DNA of 10,970 bases from CAZMVU01 sp964569295 (GCA_964569295.1 CAZMVU010000169.1:1-10970), one strand, 5' to 3'. Counted from the stretch's first letter, positions 1 through 7,198 are shown. A program made the numbers and translations. The notes: generated from the letters alone by a model not told the origin.

Positions 1-451
1 TGGCAGTATGCCTTGGCGAGCGCGTGGACTGCACCTCATACCCCTAAAACATAGCACACAAACTCTGTGATATATATCGCTGCCGCCATTCCATCACAGA
101 CAGGGCTATTTCGCAAATGGGTCCTATCCTTTTGCCTTTGTTTGTTCGGGTGACCGCGGTGCTTTGAGCGGAATACACGGCCGCGTTGTTGTTCGGGGGC
201 CGTGATGAACCGGTCGGTACCGAGACCAATAAGCAGACAGCCCACGCGTTGGCGGAGCCTCCTTGGCCCAGTCCCCTGTGCAACCCTAGGCATGGACCCA
301 GTCTGGCACGCCGAACACGCAAGGGACAGCCAAAACATGGGAAGCGTCCCCAATAATTCTATCCCAGGTACTTCTGGTATTTCGTGTTTCGGCTCGCGGG
401 GGCGCTCACCTGCCGAGACTTCTGTGCCCTGGATTGTGGGCGCAGCCCTCG
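1..451. other. Gene-free left end, probably repeat-derived
   Basis: I see no gene I can support here. Open frames on both strands are short, lack a ribosome binding site and give arginine/proline-rich, low-complexity translations typical of GC-rich non-coding DNA. Two plus-strand frames open at base 1 and close at 45-47 or 52-54, so the last few codons of a gene entering from the left cannot be excluded. The stretch contains GGGAC (323-327) facing GTCCC (346-350), a small hairpin at 438-448, and a segment at 428-450 that matches the gene-free right end. Confidence 0.5.
428..450. repeat. Left copy of a 23-nt imperfect repeat
   Basis: This 23-nt segment matches 10620-10642 in the same orientation at 20 of 23 positions. 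The shared core is GGGCGMAGCCCTC (M = A or C). It includes a perfect 4-bp hairpin with a GCA loop at 438-448, where the right copy has a GAA loop. Both copies lie outside genes. A second short match, CAGCCCACGCG at 238-248 and 10543-10553, lies upstream in the same order, which supports a shared dispersed element rather than chance. Confidence 0.5.
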
Positions 452-907
452 TTAGAAAAGCAACTGCTGGGAATCGTCGTCCGGATTTTCTCCAGAGCGG
501 CGTTGCCGTTTGGGCCGTGCCGGTTCTGGTTCTGGCGCGGGTTCCGGTTCTGGCGTGGGTTCCGGTTCTGGCGTGGGTTCCGGTTCTGGCGTGGGCGCGT
601 TTCCCGCCGCCTCAGGGGGCTGATCCGCGCTGGGCTTAGGCAGCGGCGCCGCGGGCGGTTTGTTTTCCACACCGGCTGGAGGGTTGGCGCTGCCAGGATT
701 CGTGGCTGTGCCGGGCATGCTCGCCGGTTCTTCCCCGCGCGCCAGCGTCTCGATATCTTCCTCGAGCATCTTGCGGGTGGTGCGCCATGACTTGCCCACT
801 TTGAATGCCCGCAGACGCTTCTCCCGAAACATTTCGCGCACAGTAATGGGTTTGACGTGTAGAACCTCTGCGACGTCGTTGACCGTAAGGATTTTGTCGA
901 TGTCCAT
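452..907 (-). CDS. Excisionase-type helix-turn-helix protein with PEP-repeat tail
   Basis: This 151-aa protein has an N-terminal HTH_17/excisionase-type DNA-binding domain at about residues 5-55. It carries the family pattern: LTVNDVAEVL, a recognition helix near ITVREMF, then the RAFKVGKSWR wing. The rest looks disordered: a Pro/Ala linker (60-104), four PEPEP units (105-129), a basic patch PKRQRR (132-137), an acidic patch and a final QQLLF. I chose the ATG at 905-907 because GAGGAGGA lies just upstream and the domain starts at once; a longer reading to 1099 would add an unrelated, Cys/Arg-rich extension. The gene is divergent from the 1182-2862 pair. Family members bind DNA as small regulators or recombination directionality factors. 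The target here is unknown, and no integrase is nearby to suggest an excisionase role. Confidence 0.8.
   Translation of the reverse strand: MDIDKILTVNDVAEVLHVKPITVREMFREKRLRAFKVGKSWRTTRKMLEEDIETLARGEEPASMPGTATNPGSANPPAGVENKPPAAPLPKPSADQPPEAAGNAPTPEPEPTPEPEPTPEPEPAPEPEPARPKRQRRSGENPDDDSQQLLF
523..594. repeat. 18-bp tandem repeat inside the HTH gene
   Basis: Three identical 18-bp units lie at 541-558, 559-576 and 577-594, and a fourth at 523-540 differs at two positions. On the coding strand each unit encodes six residues of the Pro-Glu repeat (PEPEPT or PEPEPA). Exact identity between units, including third codon positions, points to recent slippage or unequal exchange rather than selection on protein alone. 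Since the unit is a multiple of three, changes in copy number keep the frame. Confidence 0.9.
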
Positions 908-1085
908 TGCTGTGTCTCCTCCTCGGGCACGGTCAGGGCATTGCACAAGTGCCTGGCCCAGCCATGTCCGGCGTCTTCGTGGACCACGCATGTCCATGGT
1001 ACAAAAACATGCACAAACAAACAAGTCCCGCGTTAAAAAACACGGGTGGCGGGTTGCGGTGAGTGGCACTTCCAGGTAGAATGAG

Positions 1086-1117
1086 TTGGGAACATACAAC
1101 TTTGTTATGGCTATACT
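1086..1117 (+). promoter_or_regulatory. Possible promoter for the 1182-2862 gene pair
   Basis: TATACT at 1112-1117 resembles a -10 box and lies 64 nt before the first start codon. The nearest -35-like hexamer is TTGGGA at 1086-1091, but the 20-nt spacing is longer than usual for sigma-70. The call rests on the -10 match and its place in a 274-nt divergent intergenic region. Confidence 0.25.
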
Positions 1118-1181
1118 TAGCCGCCTTAGTGCCTGCCCCGATGGCCGGCGGCGGGTGTTTGTTACGAAAGGAGATGGGCTT

Positions 1182-1418
1182 ATGTCTCAGCACACTTTGC
1201 TTATTGCATGCGCCTTGTGCCTGCTGTTGGCCCTGGCTTTCGGTGTGCTCACGGGCGAGGCTTCGGCACAGTCGGCCGATCAGGATATCTCGTCCCCCGA
1301 AGGCATGGATGCGCTCGCTACCAAGGAATTCGACGAAGACAAATTGCCCGGCAAACTGGAGATTGGTCTGGCGATTGGGTCGATTTTTGTCATGATTGCC
1401 GTGGTGAAGTGGCTCTAG
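1182..1418 (+). CDS. Small exported or membrane protein, 78 aa, unknown function
   Basis: I do not recognise this family. The ATG at 1182 is preceded by AAAGGAG (1167-1173) at 8-nt spacing, which makes it much better supported than an in-frame start at 1086. Residues 1-29 look like a signal peptide with a long Leu/Ala core and an ASA-Q cleavage-like site. The middle (30-58) is acidic and polar. Residues 59-76 form a second hydrophobic helix ending only two residues from the C-terminus (VVKWL). If the signal peptide is cut, the mature protein is about 49 residues with an outer acidic head and a C-terminal membrane anchor. The diguanylate cyclase begins 70 nt downstream on the same strand, so co-transcription is likely and a partner role in membrane sensing is possible but unproven. 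Confidence 0.7.
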   Translation: MSQHTLLIACALCLLLALAFGVLTGEASAQSADQDISSPEGMDALATKEFDEDKLPGKLEIGLAIGSIFVMIAVVKWL

Positions 1419-1488
1419 AAGGGCCGGGGCCAGAACCCGCGAAGAGTCGCGTGCGTTTTCCGTGTTCGACTCCGCCGAGGACACCAGC

Positions 1489-2862
1489 GTGAGCGAACGG
1501 ATACTGGTGCTGGATGACGAGGTCAGTATTGTTGAGTTGATTGGCCAGTATTTGATCGATGAGGGGTATGAGTGTGACACGTACACCTCGCCGTTGGCGG
1601 CGCTCGCGCAGTTGGAAAAGGAATCATACGCCCTGCTCGTGACGGATCTGAAGATGCCGGAGATGGGCGGGCTCGAGGTGTTGGAGAGGGCGAAGGTGCT
1701 GGACGATACGATGTCCATCATCGTGGTCACGGCGCTGTTGGACGTGACGAACGCGATCGAGGCGATGCGCGCGGGGGCGGATGATTACCAGCTCAAACCG
1801 TTCAACCTCGCGGAGATCACACTGGCTATCGAGAAGGCGCTCGACAAACGGCGCCTGCTTATCGAGAATCGCGCGTATCAGCGGGAGTTGGAAGCGCGCG
1901 TGCAGGAGGCCACGGCGGATCTCGCCGAGGCAAACCGGACGCTCGCCGCCACGAACCATGAACTGCTGCGGACCAAGAAATACCTCGAGGATCTGCTAAA
2001 CAGTACGGTAGACGCGATCATCACAGTGGACTCGGCGGGGAATGTATCGTATTTAAACCGGGGTGGGGAATTCATGCTGGGCTACAAGCAGGAGGAGGTG
2101 CTGCATCGTCCAGCGACGGACTATTTTGCGGGGGCCGTACAAGAATTGCGCTACCTGCGCCGTATGCTGACAAACGAGAAGCGGGTCCAGAATTACGAGA
2201 CGGAACTGCTGCACAAAAAGGGGCATTTCGTGCCGGTGAGCATGTCCTTGTCCCAAGTGCATAACGAAGAGGGCACAATCATCTCGACGCTGGCCATCTG
2301 CAAGGACATCACGCAGCAAAAGCGGCTCGAAGCCGAGCTCAAGGAAATGTCCATCAAGGACAGCCTGACCGGCCTCTACAACCAGCGTTATTTCTACGAC
2401 CGGCTCGAGGCGGAGATCGAACGCGCCCGCCGGCAAGGACGGCCGCTGTCGCTCTTGCTGTTCGACATCGACCAGTTCAAGTACTATAACGATTGCCACG
2501 GCCACCTCGGGGGTGACCGCGTGTTGCAGGCGGTGGGCGAGGTTGCAATCGAGTGCACCCGCGACTATGTGGATATCGCGTTTCGCTACGGAGGCGACGA
2601 ATTTACGGCTATTCTGCCAGACACCAACCAGGACCAGGCCTTGCGCATTGCCGAGCGTATACGGGCGACTTTCGAGCAACGTAAGTTCGACCACCTCACG
2701 TTGAGCATTGGGCTGATGACCTACAAGCAGGGGTCGCTACGCTCCTTCATCCGATCGACGGACGCGCTCATGTATGATGCGAAGCGATCGGGCGGGAACC
2801 GGGTTTATGTCTACGACTATGAGCGTGATGAGACCCGCGAGGTGAAAGGGGCCGAAGAGTGA
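1489..2862 (+). CDS. Response regulator-PAS-GGDEF diguanylate cyclase
   Basis: This 457-aa cytoplasmic signalling protein should make cyclic di-GMP from two GTP when activated. A receiver domain covers residues 1-118, with acidic pair D9/D10, phospho-acceptor D53 (in TDLKMP), T81 and K103. A coiled coil follows (about 118-166), then a PAS domain with its C-terminal cap (about 166-285), then GGDEF (about 288-445) with D326 in the FDID motif and an intact GGDEF at 368-372. The usual inhibitory I-site RxxD, five residues before GGDEF, reads DYVD, so product inhibition at that site is probably lost. I chose GTG at 1489 (SERILVLDDE follows) because GAGG sits 8 nt upstream and the receiver starts at once; GTG at 1462 would add nine residues. 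No histidine kinase is adjacent, so the phosphodonor is encoded elsewhere. Confidence 0.92.
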   Translation: MSERILVLDDEVSIVELIGQYLIDEGYECDTYTSPLAALAQLEKESYALLVTDLKMPEMGGLEVLERAKVLDDTMSIIVVTALLDVTNAIEAMRAGADDYQLKPFNLAEITLAIEKALDKRRLLIENRAYQRELEARVQEATADLAEANRTLAATNHELLRTKKYLEDLLNSTVDAIITVDSAGNVSYLNRGGEFMLGYKQEEVLHRPATDYFAGAVQELRYLRRMLTNEKRVQNYETELLHKKGHFVPVSMSLSQVHNEEGTIISTLAICKDITQQKRLEAELKEMSIKDSLTGLYNQRYFYDRLEAEIERARRQGRPLSLLLFDIDQFKYYNDCHGHLGGDRVLQAVGEVAIECTRDYVDIAFRYGGDEFTAILPDTNQDQALRIAERIRATFEQRKFDHLTLSIGLMTYKQGSLRSFIRSTDALMYDAKRSGGNRVYVYDYERDETREVKGAEE

Positions 2863-2890
2863 GGGCGCCAGCGGCCACGCCGGGGCGGCG

Positions 2891-3691
2891 CTACCAGTAG
2901 GCGTAGAGCTGGCACGTCACGCGTGCTGCAATGGCGAGGAGCAACACGCCCATGACCATGCGGCGTGTATACAAGGTGAGGCGCGCGTTTATCCGCTGGC
3001 CAATCAGGGAGCCGGCCTGTGCCCCGACAAAAACGAGGGGCGCCAACGACAGGGCAACGTGCCCGACGGTCCATGGGCCGGGGTAAATGGCGGGGGCCTG
3101 GAAGTGGGCGATGGTCCCGGCGATGCTCGTGGTGACCATCACCATGTTCGAGAGGCCGACCACGCGCGCGTTGGTCACGATGCCCGCCATAAGCGCGATC
3201 GGAACCAGCAATGTTCCCCCCCCCGTGCCTGTTGAGCCGCCCACGAGCCCGGTCATGCAGCCGATAAAAGCGGCGAGCAGATCGCGTTGGCGCAGCATGG
3301 CGGCATCCACCGCCTTCGGCTGCAAGAACAAGGTGCACACGCCCACGGCGAGCAGGAAGACGAGGAAGAACACCAGGATAACCCAGCCGGGCATTTGCGC
3401 GGTGATCCATGCGCTGGCGTAGCCGCCGATTATTGCGCCGGCGGCAAGCACGGCCGCCAGCCGCCAGGGTTTCGGGTAAACGCCGCGGTTGAGTCGGATG
3501 GCGTTTAGCAGGGCCACGAAGAGGATGATGAACAGGCTGGTGCCTTTGGCCGTGTGCTCTTCCATACCAGGCACGAAGGTGATAAAAGCGGGCACCATGA
3601 TGATGCCGCCGCCCAAACCCAGCCCCGCGCTGACAGCCCCAACGCCCACGCCGAGGGCCAGCATGCCCGCGATGTAGAGAAACCACTCCAC
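2891..3691 (-). CDS. TauE/SafE family membrane transporter
   Basis: This 266-aa integral membrane protein has the usual length of the TauE/SafE (DUF81) family, whose members export sulfite, sulfoacetate or related small organic anions. About eight hydrophobic segments are visible. The two-fold family repeat shows as paired glycine-rich motifs, SAGLGLGGGIIMVP (21-34) and GLVGGSTGTGGGTLLVP (148-164). The start is GTG at 3689-3691, only 4 nt after the TAG of the upstream gene; the nearest GGAG is about 14 nt away, so translation is probably coupled to that gene. Its 3' end faces the cyclase gene with only 28 nt between stops. The substrate cannot be read from the sequence, although the pairing with a carbohydrate-enzyme-like protein hints at an organic acid. 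Confidence 0.85.
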   Translation of the reverse strand: MEWFLYIAGMLALGVGVGAVSAGLGLGGGIIMVPAFITFVPGMEEHTAKGTSLFIILFVALLNAIRLNRGVYPKPWRLAAVLAAGAIIGGYASAWITAQMPGWVILVFFLVFLLAVGVCTLFLQPKAVDAAMLRQRDLLAAFIGCMTGLVGGSTGTGGGTLLVPIALMAGIVTNARVVGLSNMVMVTTSIAGTIAHFQAPAIYPGPWTVGHVALSLAPLVFVGAQAGSLIGQRINARLTLYTRRMVMGVLLLAIAARVTCQLYAYW

Positions 3692-3695
3692 AGCG

Positions 3696-5942
3696 CTACT
3701 TCACGCTCCGGATTCTTTGCAGTTGTTCGAGGGTGCGCCGCGCAAGATCGTTGCAGTAATCGCGTATTTGCCCGCCTTTGCCTTCGCGCAGCTCGAGGCG
3801 CAGGTGTGTAAGCTCCCGGGCAACCGAAAGCACCTGTTCGCCCAGCTCGTGGGCTTGATCGACTTTGCCTTGCCCCACCAGCCGGCACAAGGCGCCGTCG
3901 CAACCGCAGATGGCGGCGCTCACTTCTATCAGCTTGCTGCGCGCCTCGTAGATATGGGGAGAACCATAGACAAGATCAATGAGGCGGTTGCGCGCCTCGT
4001 GCGTGTTCTCGGCGTCTTCGTGGGGAACGCCATTGCCGACGGTCTCCATAAGCTGCTGAACCGCGCCGGTGGGAAGGTCGTAGCGGCGGGCAAGGCCGAG
4101 ATCGACGGCTATCTGGCGGCTGTCGTCTTCGAGCATGCGTTCGGCTATCTGGCGGCGCGCGCTTTGGCACACGGCGTGCGGCCCGGCGAGAATGACCCGC
4201 CCCTGGCCGGGGAACATTTCGATATGGCGCCGGCGATCCATGGGCTGCCACTGGCGCGTGCGCACGTAATCGCTCACATCGTATACGCCGATCTCCGGAT
4301 CCTCCTCGAAAAGGAGGTTGACGGGCGTGACGTCTACGATATCGTTGTTGATAATGTAGTATAGACTGAATTGTTCATTGGAAAGGATGCGGCACATGAC
4401 GGCCGGCACATCGCGGGGCCGGTTGCGCCGGGGTGTGGGTTCCACCTCCAAGCGAAAACTGATCGCCCCCTCCGTGGCGGGCCGCGCCTGGAGAAAGAGC
4501 GGGGTGAGTGCGTGCAGCCGCTCGACACGCAGACCGATTTCGGCCCAGAGGTCGCTGAAGGTAAGGAACGGGCCGGTAAGGGAGCGCTGAAACGCGCCGC
4601 CCATCCATAGGGGAACATTGTGATAGGTGTGCGCGAACCAGCCCCGGCCGCCGTGGGCCAGGGTGAGGTTGAGCATGAGGCGCATTTCGGGACACGTGTA
4701 CCAGGTAGGGGTGTCCGTGGCGTAGGTAAAGGTGGGCGCCACCAGCCAGAATTGTTGCCCGTTCTGCAAGGGCAGGTGGGTGTCGATGATACTCCCGATA
4801 TCCCAAGCGCTTTGCGACTTGAAATGCGAGATGCCCGCCGCCGGGAGAAACGGTGCGTATAGGGGGAATGAGTCCGCGTTGCGCATAATGACGGTAAGGG
4901 GCCGTGTGGGATCTTCCTGTTCGAAGTGTGCGCGCCCTTTCAAGTAGTTCTCGAACATGTGTTCGGGGGGCTCGCCACGGATACTCCAGGCGAAGAGGGC
5001 CTGGGCGTCGCGGGTGGGACGCACGTAAGTATCGAAGAGCTGTTCCGCCTGGTTGTCATAGTCGTCGAGCGGCCAATCGAGCTGTGCATGCACGCGGATA
5101 TTGAACGAGTCGGCCATCACGAGCAGATCGCGCCATTCCGTCTGCTCGAGAGCTTCGATCTCCTCGACGGTCACGCTGTTGTGATAGTGGCGCACCATGT
5201 CCTCGAAGGCAAGGCGCCAGTAGTCGCCCAGGGATATGTCCATAAGCTGGGCCATGCGCTTGGCGGTGCCGCCGGCGATGTAGGTTCCGAAGGGCATGAA
5301 GGTGTCGAGCACAGGGTAATGCGGCTTTTCGCGCAAGGGAGCGAGCCAGGTTTCACGTTCTTCCACGATCTCGGCCTCGTGCGGCGTGAGGGCGCGGAAG
5401 CGGATGCGGCTCACTTCGATGGCCTCGGTGGTGCGCTTGCCGGAAAAAAGGCGCACGGTGAGGCTCGTAATCTGCCGCGGGAAGCCGAAGTGGGGCACGA
5501 GCCGGGCAATGGTCCGCCACGCATTGGTGGGCCGCAAGCCGTCGAAGTGCTCACCGCCCTCGTAAGACCACAGCCAGGCAGGGCGCGCGTTCGGTGTGGC
5601 ACAACGGTAGGTGATCTCGGCCACCGGGTATTCCAGTACGTCCATCGGAAACCCCTGGCCACGCCAGTTCCGTGAGCTCAGCGCCACCCAGAAGCTTGGG
5701 TCGTCCGGGCGCAGGTTGTCGATGCGGCGCACGTCTTCAAAGCGCCCCTCGAGGCGCACGCAGGCCTCGCGCCGATCACAGTGCACGGGAACTTGCTGCC
5801 ATTCCTTTTCGTTGGCCTGGTCCGTGAGGCTCCACTGCGCCAGGTCTTCATGCGTAAAGACCACCGCCGCTGCCGCGTCGGCGGCCTCCTGATCGGGGGC
5901 CGTCAGTGCGGTTTTCAGAAATCCCGAATATTCGTAGATCAT
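3696..5942 (-). CDS. Large protein with glycosidase-like TIM barrel
   Basis: This 748-aa protein has no signal peptide or membrane segment, so it is probably cytoplasmic. I read three parts. Residues about 30-185 look like a beta-sandwich, carbohydrate-binding-like module rich in Trp and aromatics (SFWVALSSRNWRG, ARPAWLWSYEGG). Residues about 205-520 look like a TIM barrel: PFGTYI near 217-222, AWSIRGEPPEH (318-328) in the place where clan GH-A enzymes carry the acid/base Glu (candidate E324), and GGRGWFAHTY (431-440) like the late-strand motif of such barrels. Residues about 600-748 are helical and charged. The start is ATG at 5940-5942 with GGAAAGG upstream; an in-frame stop lies at 5988-5990 with no better start between. 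It is the first gene of an operon with the TauE-type transporter. The glycoside hydrolase assignment is tentative: the nucleophile was not identified. Confidence 0.55.
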   Translation of the reverse strand: MIYEYSGFLKTALTAPDQEAADAAAAVVFTHEDLAQWSLTDQANEKEWQQVPVHCDRREACVRLEGRFEDVRRIDNLRPDDPSFWVALSSRNWRGQGFPMDVLEYPVAEITYRCATPNARPAWLWSYEGGEHFDGLRPTNAWRTIARLVPHFGFPRQITSLTVRLFSGKRTTEAIEVSRIRFRALTPHEAEIVEERETWLAPLREKPHYPVLDTFMPFGTYIAGGTAKRMAQLMDISLGDYWRLAFEDMVRHYHNSVTVEEIEALEQTEWRDLLVMADSFNIRVHAQLDWPLDDYDNQAEQLFDTYVRPTRDAQALFAWSIRGEPPEHMFENYLKGRAHFEQEDPTRPLTVIMRNADSFPLYAPFLPAAGISHFKSQSAWDIGSIIDTHLPLQNGQQFWLVAPTFTYATDTPTWYTCPEMRLMLNLTLAHGGRGWFAHTYHNVPLWMGGAFQRSLTGPFLTFSDLWAEIGLRVERLHALTPLFLQARPATEGAISFRLEVEPTPRRNRPRDVPAVMCRILSNEQFSLYYIINNDIVDVTPVNLLFEEDPEIGVYDVSDYVRTRQWQPMDRRRHIEMFPGQGRVILAGPHAVCQSARRQIAERMLEDDSRQIAVDLGLARRYDLPTGAVQQLMETVGNGVPHEDAENTHEARNRLIDLVYGSPHIYEARSKLIEVSAAICGCDGALCRLVGQGKVDQAHELGEQVLSVARELTHLRLELREGKGGQIRDYCNDLARRTLEQLQRIRSVK

Positions 5943-6070
5943 GGCGACCTTTCCCGCCTTTGCCCCGGTGCGCGCATGCCGCGCGTTCTATGCTTGAAGG
6001 CGGCCTTGATTCAGGGCAGAGCGACAGTGTAGCGCCGGGCCGCCGCGCGGTGCAATGGGCTGCGGCACGC

Positions 6071-6098
6071 TTGTCGAAGCCAGATGCCTTTTTAATAA
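6071..6098 (+). promoter_or_regulatory. Possible promoter of perR-ferritin operon
   Basis: TTGTCG (6071-6076) and TAATAA (6093-6098) are separated by 16 nt and would start transcription around 6105, just ahead of the Fur/PerR-type operator. A regulator bound to that operator would cover the start region, which fits autoregulation. The -35 is only a partial match to consensus. Confidence 0.35.
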
Positions 6099-6108
6099 GG
6101 TGTGGGGA

Positions 6109-6137
6109 ATTATCCTCTAATGATAATGGTTCTCATT
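6109..6137. promoter_or_regulatory. Fur/PerR-type operator, two overlapping inverted repeats
   Basis: TGATAATGGTTCTCA (6121-6135) fits the 7-1-7 form of Fur-superfamily boxes, and its dyad extends to AATGA...TCATT (6119-6137). A second, perfect dyad, ATTATC (6109-6114) facing GATAAT (6122-6127), overlaps it and shares the central GATAAT. Overlapping arrays of GATAAT-like hexamers are the known layout of Fur boxes, where two dimers can bind opposite faces. The site ends 14 nt before the perR start codon, so PerR probably represses its own operon. No comparable box was found before the peroxiredoxin gene. Confidence 0.75.
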
Positions 6138-6151
6138 CCATAGAGGAACCA

Positions 6152-6559
6152 ATGAGCGATGCCACAAAACAACGCATGACCCCACAGCGACGGCGCATTC
6201 TCGACGAATTGCGGGGGCGCCACGATCATCCGACGGCCGAAGCGGTGTATGAGGCGGTGCGCGCGGATTTGCCGCGGGTCAGCCTTGGGACCGTGTACCG
6301 CAACTTGGACGTCTTGGTGCGCAATGGGCGGGCGGTGCGAATCGACCACGGCGGTGCGCAAGCGCGGTTCGACGCGGACACGCACCCGCATTATCATGTA
6401 ACGTGCGTGAATTGCGGCCGGGTTGATGATGTAGACGCCCCGCCACTCGAGTCGTTGCTGCGGTCGGCGGTCAGTGTGAGCGGCTACCAGATTACCGGGG
6501 TGATCGTCAGCTTTCACGGGATATGCGCACTGTGCCAGAAATCCGCCGGAGGCGGGTAG
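6152..6559 (+). CDS. perR: Fur-family peroxide-sensing repressor PerR
   Basis: This 135-aa protein is a Fur-superfamily metalloregulator. The winged helix has the family signature at residues 26-55 (HPTAEAVYEAV...VSLGTVYRNLDVL). Two CxxC pairs, C85/C88 and C125/C128, form the structural zinc site. The regulatory metal ligands match those of Bacillus PerR: H26, D74 (in RFD), H80, H82 and D93. The Asp in the RFD position is the residue that separates peroxide-sensing PerR from iron-sensing Fur, which has Glu there. In PerR, metal-catalysed oxidation of the histidines releases DNA. The ATG at 6152 has GAGG 5 nt upstream and follows the operator directly. Ferritin follows after 53 nt and a peroxiredoxin lies beyond, which agrees with a peroxide/iron regulon. 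Zur or Fur function is less likely. Confidence 0.88.
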   Translation: MSDATKQRMTPQRRRILDELRGRHDHPTAEAVYEAVRADLPRVSLGTVYRNLDVLVRNGRAVRIDHGGAQARFDADTHPHYHVTCVNCGRVDDVDAPPLESLLRSAVSVSGYQITGVIVSFHGICALCQKSAGGG

Positions 6560-6612
6560 CGCGCATGTGTGACAGCACCCAAATTCGCGCGTAGCGCGGG
6601 AGGATTTCGACA

Positions 6613-7128
6613 ATGCTGAATGAAAAGATGCAAAAGGCCCTCAACGAACAGATCAATGAGGAGTTGGCCTCGGCGTACATATATGCGGCCATGGCCAACT
6701 ACTTCAACGAGACGAACCTGACGGGCTTCGCGCACTGGATGCGCATCCAAACGGATGAAGAGTTGGATCACGCCCGGAAGTTCCGCGACTATCTGCTCGA
6801 TCGGGGCGGGAAAGTGTTACTCACGGACATCAAGGCGCCGCAGAACGAGTGGGCCGGCCCGCTGGCGGCGTTCGAGATGGCGTACAAACATGAGTGCCAC
6901 ATCAGCGAGTGCATCAACAAGCTGAGCAGCCTCGCCCAGGATCTGCGCGACCACGCCACCCACCAGTTCCTCGAATGGTTCGTGGCTGAGCAGGTCGAGG
7001 AGGAGGCCAACGCCGATGCGGTCGTGCAGCAACTCAAGTTGGTGCAGGATGCGCCAGGCGGCCTGTTCCTGCTGGATCGTGAGATGGCCAAGCGAACTGA
7101 ACCGGACGCCGGGGCGGGGGCGCAATAG
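6613..7128 (+). CDS. ftnA: Bacterial non-haem ferritin
   Basis: This 171-aa protein aligns without gaps, by residue number, with the E. coli FtnA ferroxidase centre: E17, Y24, E50, H53, E94, Q127 and E130 are all present. It should form a 24-subunit cytoplasmic shell that oxidises Fe(II) with oxygen or peroxide and stores Fe(III). The four-helix bundle and short fifth helix account for about residues 1-160; the tail (about 160-171) is Ala/Gly-rich and variable. GGGAGG (6598-6603) lies 9 nt before the ATG. It sits 53 nt after perR with no terminator between, so the two are probably one operon under the operator at 6109-6137. Putting an iron-storage protein under peroxide control would limit Fenton chemistry during oxidative stress. 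Rubrerythrin is excluded by the lack of a rubredoxin domain. Confidence 0.93.
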   Translation: MLNEKMQKALNEQINEELASAYIYAAMANYFNETNLTGFAHWMRIQTDEELDHARKFRDYLLDRGGKVLLTDIKAPQNEWAGPLAAFEMAYKHECHISECINKLSSLAQDLRDHATHQFLEWFVAEQVEEEANADAVVQQLKLVQDAPGGLFLLDREMAKRTEPDAGAGAQ

Positions 7129-7198
7129 CGGCCGCCGCACGGAAAAGGCGTGGCCACAGCGCGGGGGAGTTTTGCCGCCGCCATGTAGTTAACCCTAT

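Noticed and set aside
1..54. C-terminal end of a gene entering from the left
   Set aside because: Two plus-strand frames stop at 47 and 54, but 14-17 codons are too few to support either as coding.
64..100. Inverted repeat TCTGTGAT/ATCACAGA, CRP-like half-sites
   Set aside because: The 21-nt spacer is far too long for a CRP site, and several 8-bp dyads with such spacing are expected by chance in about 11 kb.
523..594. Possible CRISPR-like or regulatory direct repeats
   Set aside because: The units are contiguous, without spacers, and encode a Pro/Glu repeat in frame.
2053..2694. Minus-strand open frame opposite the PAS-GGDEF region
   Set aside because: Shadow of a well-defined diguanylate cyclase; no ribosome binding site or motif.
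2863..2890. Bidirectional terminator between the convergent cyclase and TauE genes
   Set aside because: The 28-nt gap is GC-rich, but I could not draw a clean stem with a T-tract on either side.
4926..5675. 249-codon open frame on the plus strand inside the TIM-barrel gene
   Set aside because: It is antisense to a much longer gene with sensible aromatic and motif content; its own translation shows no family features.
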